This document shows, piece by piece, positions 62,097 through 64,000 of a DNA stretch of 64,000 bases. This DNA is from an uncultured Lachnospiraceae bacterium (lineage in GTDB: Bacteria > Bacillota > Clostridia > Lachnospirales > Lachnospiraceae): NCBI GenBank assembly GCA_910585965.1, contig CAJUHH010000002.1:391890-455889 (forward strand), written 5' to 3'. The position numbers were made by a program, and so were the translations under genes. Under the pieces are notes generated by a model. The model did no database searches and had not been told where the DNA came from. It saw nothing but the letters and a program-made list of their open reading frames with translations. The number at the start of each line of letters is the position of its first letter. Position 1 is the first letter of the stretch.

Positions 62097-62357
62097 ATGA
62101 CGACGCTGGAGAATACAATCTCTATGATGGAAAAATTGCCGGAAACCGACCTGATAGAAATCCAGAATTTGATCAAAAAACTCTTCCGCCAACACGAGTC
62201 CGAGTCAACTGATGCCGCAGTTGGCCAGGTTCTGAAACGTATGTCAAAAGCTGACTTCATGGAAGATGCCAGGGCTGCAGAAAAGGATATTGTGGCCGGC
62301 AGATACAAAAGTGCGGATGAGGTGTTTGATGGGCTGGAACAAAGATACGGATTTTAA
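62097..62357 (+). CDS. Antitoxin of a RelE/ParE-type module
   Basis: An 86-residue protein behind AAAGGAG. The N-terminal half is helical; the C-terminal A-R-A-A-E-K-D-I-V-A-G-R-Y-K-S-A-D-E-V resembles the toxin-wrapping tail of RelB/Phd-like antitoxins. The toxin gene starts 29 bases before its end. Confidence 0.75.
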   Translation: MTTLENTISMMEKLPETDLIEIQNLIKKLFRQHESESTDAAVGQVLKRMSKADFMEDARAAEKDIVAGRYKSADEVFDGLEQRYGF

Positions 62358-62661
62358 AGTTATATTCACGGACAAAGCAGAAAAACAGGCACAACAGATT
62401 CTTGACTATATTGCCTATGAGCTGGAGAATATGCAGGCTGCCCTGAGCGTCGAACAGGACATGAAAGATACCGCCGTCAGGCTCTCTTATATGGCGGGCA
62501 GCCTGAAACTTTGCGACGACGCTGACTTGCGGGCTTTGGGCTACCGGACGATTCATTTTAGGAGGCACAGATATTTTATGCTGTATGAAGTTGCCGATAA
62601 CTGTGCATATGTTCTCGGCATTTATCACGACCTACAGGATTACGAGAATATCCTGCGGTAG
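62329..62661 (+). CDS. RelE/ParE family toxin
   Basis: A 110-residue protein of the RelE/ParE fold: F-K-V-I-F-T-D-K-A-E-K-Q-A at the start, then L-G-Y-R-T-I-H-F-R-R-H-R-Y-F-M-L-Y-E-V near residue 75. RelE members cut mRNA at the ribosome and ParE members poison gyrase; which applies is not clear. The overlap with the antitoxin gives the usual coupled expression. It would help keep the element in the population. Confidence 0.82.
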   Translation: MGWNKDTDFKVIFTDKAEKQAQQILDYIAYELENMQAALSVEQDMKDTAVRLSYMAGSLKLCDDADLRALGYRTIHFRRHRYFMLYEVADNCAYVLGIYHDLQDYENILR

Positions 62662-62708
62662 TATTCCAAATTTATCACATAAACTCCAAATCCTATATAA
62701 TAAGGTTT

Positions 62709-63080
62709 ATGACTAAGGCGGATATGCGGGTAAAGAAATCACTTATTAAGATTCGTCATGCCCTCTGCAAAATCCTCAGTTCCACGCCGGAGCTGACAGA
62801 TTATAATTTCACTGTGAGAATCATTGCTAAAACAGCCGGGGTCAGCCAGTCCACGGTACGCCGCCGTATCCGCGAATTTGAGCGCGAATCCGGCACGGGG
62901 ACAGTCGGACGGCGTATCTCCCCGTGGACATTGTTCGAGCTTTTTAATGCAGAGGTTATGGGAGAACTAAAGCAGCGCCGCGCTTCCCAAAGTAAAATAG
63001 GGGTGGAAAAATCGACCGGGGATTTTTTTATGCGGTGCTTGCCACCATCCATCACCACCGCACATATATTGGTGCGATAG
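62709..63080 (+). CDS. Helix-turn-helix protein, upstream frame of a possible -1 frameshift gene
   Basis: A 123-residue frame with a clear helix-turn-helix (R-I-I-A-K-T-A-G-V-S-Q-S-T-V-R-R-R-I-R-E-F, about residues 37-57). It reaches a seven-T run (T-TTT-TTT in frame, 63023-63029) and then continues for only 17 more codons. The -1 frame is open from there for 139 more codons. The last part of this frame is probably not native. Confidence 0.65.
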   Translation: MTKADMRVKKSLIKIRHALCKILSSTPELTDYNFTVRIIAKTAGVSQSTVRRRIREFERESGTGTVGRRISPWTLFELFNAEVMGELKQRRASQSKIGVEKSTGDFFMRCLPPSITTAHILVR

Positions 63081-63439
63081 TCAGGCATTACGGCAGATGT
63101 ACGGTGATCGGGGACATGCTGGAACTGGCATCAGAACTGCTATGGCAGGACTACCTTAAGGCTAAGGGAAGCAGCGCTGTCCCCTATAAGCGGGGTTTTT
63201 CTCAGGCTTACCGTAAATACTGCCATGAGCAGATGCCCCGGATTGTGACAAGATGGATTCTTTCTTATGGCTGTAGTGAAGACTACTATTATGCCCATAT
63301 GATGAAGCTGAAGCACTCAGCAGAGCTTTTTACTTTTGGAAAAGACAGCGTAGAAAAGTTCCGGAAAATTTTGGAGCAAAAGCCTGCCGCAAAGACTTAT
63401 TATCCATATGACAAGCGTGAGTGGGATAAATTAGGGTAA
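63023..63439 (+). CDS. Downstream frame continuing the helix-turn-helix protein
   Basis: Read from the seven-T run in the -1 frame, this adds 138 residues (Y-A-V-L-A-T-I-H-H-H-R-T-Y onward). It could also start at a GTG (63035), but no ribosome binding site is present there. A fusion with the upstream frame would give about 243 residues. The repeat array directly after the stop suggests a DNA-binding or initiator role. No family recognised. Confidence 0.55.
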   Translation, partial: FFYAVLATIHHHRTYIGAIVRHYGRCTVIGDMLELASELLWQDYLKAKGSSAVPYKRGFSQAYRKYCHEQMPRIVTRWILSYGCSEDYYYAHMMKLKHSAELFTFGKDSVEKFRKILEQKPAAKTYYPYDKREWDKLG

Positions 63440-63441
63440 AA

Positions 63442-63510
63442 TCGCAGTGATTCACAGAAAGTCGCAGAAATCGCAAAACCTCGCAGTGAACCGCAGAAAT
63501 CGCAGACACC
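63442..63510 (+). repeat. Iteron-like array of TCGCAG repeats
   Basis: TCGCAG occurs at 63442, 63462, 63481 and 63500, a 19- to 20-base spacing. Related half-period copies (TCACAG, TCGCAA, CCGCAG) lie between them, giving seven 9- to 11-base units in tandem. It starts three bases after the frameshift-type gene. Confidence 0.75.
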
Positions 63511-63629
63511 AGTAGGTGCAAGTAAAATGACTTTAACTGAAGTAGCTGATTTTACTTATTTGATAGCAAAAGAGTGGGGAAAATCCTTGATTTATAGGGG
63601 TCTTCCGCCACTCTTTTACTCAGCTTATT

Positions 63630-63651
63630 TGACGTACTAACATGACAGCAG
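63630..63651. other. attR of the integrated element
   Basis: Element arm TGACGTACTAACA (63630-63642), core TG (63643-63644), host ACAGCAG (63645-63651). Immediately inside, AAAAGAGTGG-type arms at about 63567-63620 form a long hairpin that may insulate the element. Confidence 0.75.
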
Positions 63652-63765
63652 CACCCATACTTGAACCATAGTCAAATCGTTCTGGCGCAAGGAATTATTT
63701 GCCTGTCTTTCGATTGCGTCATGTAGCTGTTTTATGAGTTGCCCGCTGGTAAGGTTATCGTTCAA
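63637..63765 (-). pseudogene. MarR family regulator, N-terminal fragment (split by the mobile element)
   Basis: Forty-one host codons start at a TTG behind GAAAGGAAG and encode the first helices of a MarR protein ending in V-Q-V-W-V-L-L-S. The frame then runs into the element and stops after one more residue. The continuation is at 34250-34552. The intact promoter upstream shows that this was the expressed 5' end. Confidence 0.85.
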
Positions 63766-63789
63766 TTCAGCACTTCCTTTCTCTTTCAA

Positions 63790-63829
63790 AAGGTATCATA
63801 GCATATCGAAAGCAGGCTGTCAATACCTT
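63790..63829 (-). promoter_or_regulatory. Promoter and candidate operator of the split marR gene
   Basis: On the minus strand TTGACA (63823-63818), a 17-base spacer and TATGAT (63800-63795) form a strong promoter. AAGGTAT (63790-63796) and ATACCTT (63823-63829) are a perfect inverted repeat that brackets it, as expected for autoregulation. Confidence 0.7.
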
Positions 63830-63914
63830 GCTTTTAATCTCCGTGTATTTTACATGTTGGATATTGTATTTGAAAGCCGTTTCTTGTATAGTATTAGGAA
63901 AAGACTGGAAGTTA

Positions 63915-64000
63915 GTGTGGAAAGAAGTTCTAAAGCTCACGCCAAAGGGCGTTTCGCTAAGAACTTCTAAGTTCCACACCGAAAAATGCCTGAAATACGG
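63915..64000 (+). repeat. Structured dispersed repeat, copy 3 (lacks arm B, cut by window end)
   Basis: The outer stem is GTGTGGAA (63915-63922) with TTCCACAC (63972-63979). Arm A is GAAGTTCT (63924-63931) with AGAACTTC (63960-63967) and an inner CGCC-AAAG-GGCG. The GACTTGC arm is absent, and the A arm is joined almost directly to the closing outer strand. The first strand of arm C is visible and its partner lies beyond the window. Confidence 0.82.

Larger units (their letters stand above)
34553..63644. mobile_element. Integrated mobile element of about 29.1 kb in marR
   Basis: The ends carry inverted arms TGTTACTACGTCA (34555-34567) and TGACGTACTAACA (63630-63642), complementary at 12 of 13 positions, each next to a TG core (34553-34554 and 63643-63644). 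Outside the cores are the two halves of one marR gene. Inside are a Gabija-like pair, a tyrosine recombinase, two serine recombinases, a VirD4/HerA-like ATPase, a replication-relaxation protein, methyltransferases and a toxin-antitoxin pair. No relaxase or VirB4 gene is seen, so it is better called an integrative element than a complete conjugative one. Codon use and GC vary sharply inside, indicating a mosaic. Confidence 0.85.

Noticed and set aside
1..64000. tRNA, rRNA or tmRNA genes
   Set aside because: I looked for tRNA arms and conserved rRNA segments and saw none. A covariance scan was not possible here.

Overview
The window looks like the chromosome of an endospore-forming member of the Clostridia, most likely Lachnospiraceae. 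The evidence is a sigF operon (spoIIAA-spoIIAB-sigF), spoVAA to spoVAE, a valyl T-box leader, Rrf2 and ROK regulators, and Firmicutes-type ribosome binding sites. Genus and species cannot be named from the sequence alone.

Positions 1 to about 34.5 kb and 63.65 to 64 kb are host chromosome. In order they carry: a sugar block (GH3 fragment, ROK regulator, beta-phosphoglucomutase); minus-strand genes for an ECF S component, an SGNH esterase, an alpha/beta hydrolase and a SirTM-type sirtuin; a 5'-truncated SnoaL-like gene next to its Rrf2 regulator; T-box-valS-folC; a zinc-ribbon TPR protein; spoIIAA-AB-sigF; and the spoVA genes. The spoVA genes are spread over 14 kb in three blocks (AA-AB-AC, AD, AE). 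Between them lie Fic, GNAT, regulators, a frameshifted MATE gene, an MBOAT/SGNH pair, a glutamate-synthase-like flavoprotein, ridA, a shikimate-kinase-like gene and an EamA transporter. Two of the spoVA blocks have convincing SigG-type promoters.

From 34,553 to 63,644 lies an integrated mobile element of about 29.1 kb, inserted inside a marR gene. The N-terminal 41 codons of marR are at the right end of the element on the minus strand, and the C-terminal 100 codons are at the left end. Joining them at a shared TG/CA dinucleotide restores a 141-codon frame, and the element ends are 13-nt inverted arms around that dinucleotide. This is what a large serine recombinase produces, and two overlapping serine recombinase genes sit near the right end. 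The insertion also separates the marR promoter from the MATE transporter gene downstream.

The element is a mosaic. Its AT-rich left part carries a Gabija-like OLD nuclease/UvrD helicase pair flanked by phased TTTTACTTR arrays. The middle has a WG-repeat-like lipoprotein, a truncated zinc-ribbon protein, a short tyrosine recombinase, a sigma-like regulator and an unknown membrane/DUF11 module. The GC-richer right part has two MT-A70 methyltransferases, a VirD4/HerA-like ATPase, a replication-relaxation protein, an amidoligase-cyclotransferase pair, the recombinases, a RelE-type toxin-antitoxin pair, a possible -1 frameshift gene and an iteron-like array. I see no relaxase and no VirB4-type ATPase.

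The two most unusual non-coding signals are a dispersed, branched RNA/DNA element whose stems covary between copies (3547, 18512 and 63915), and a perfect 127-bp inverted repeat at 28,885 to 29,317.
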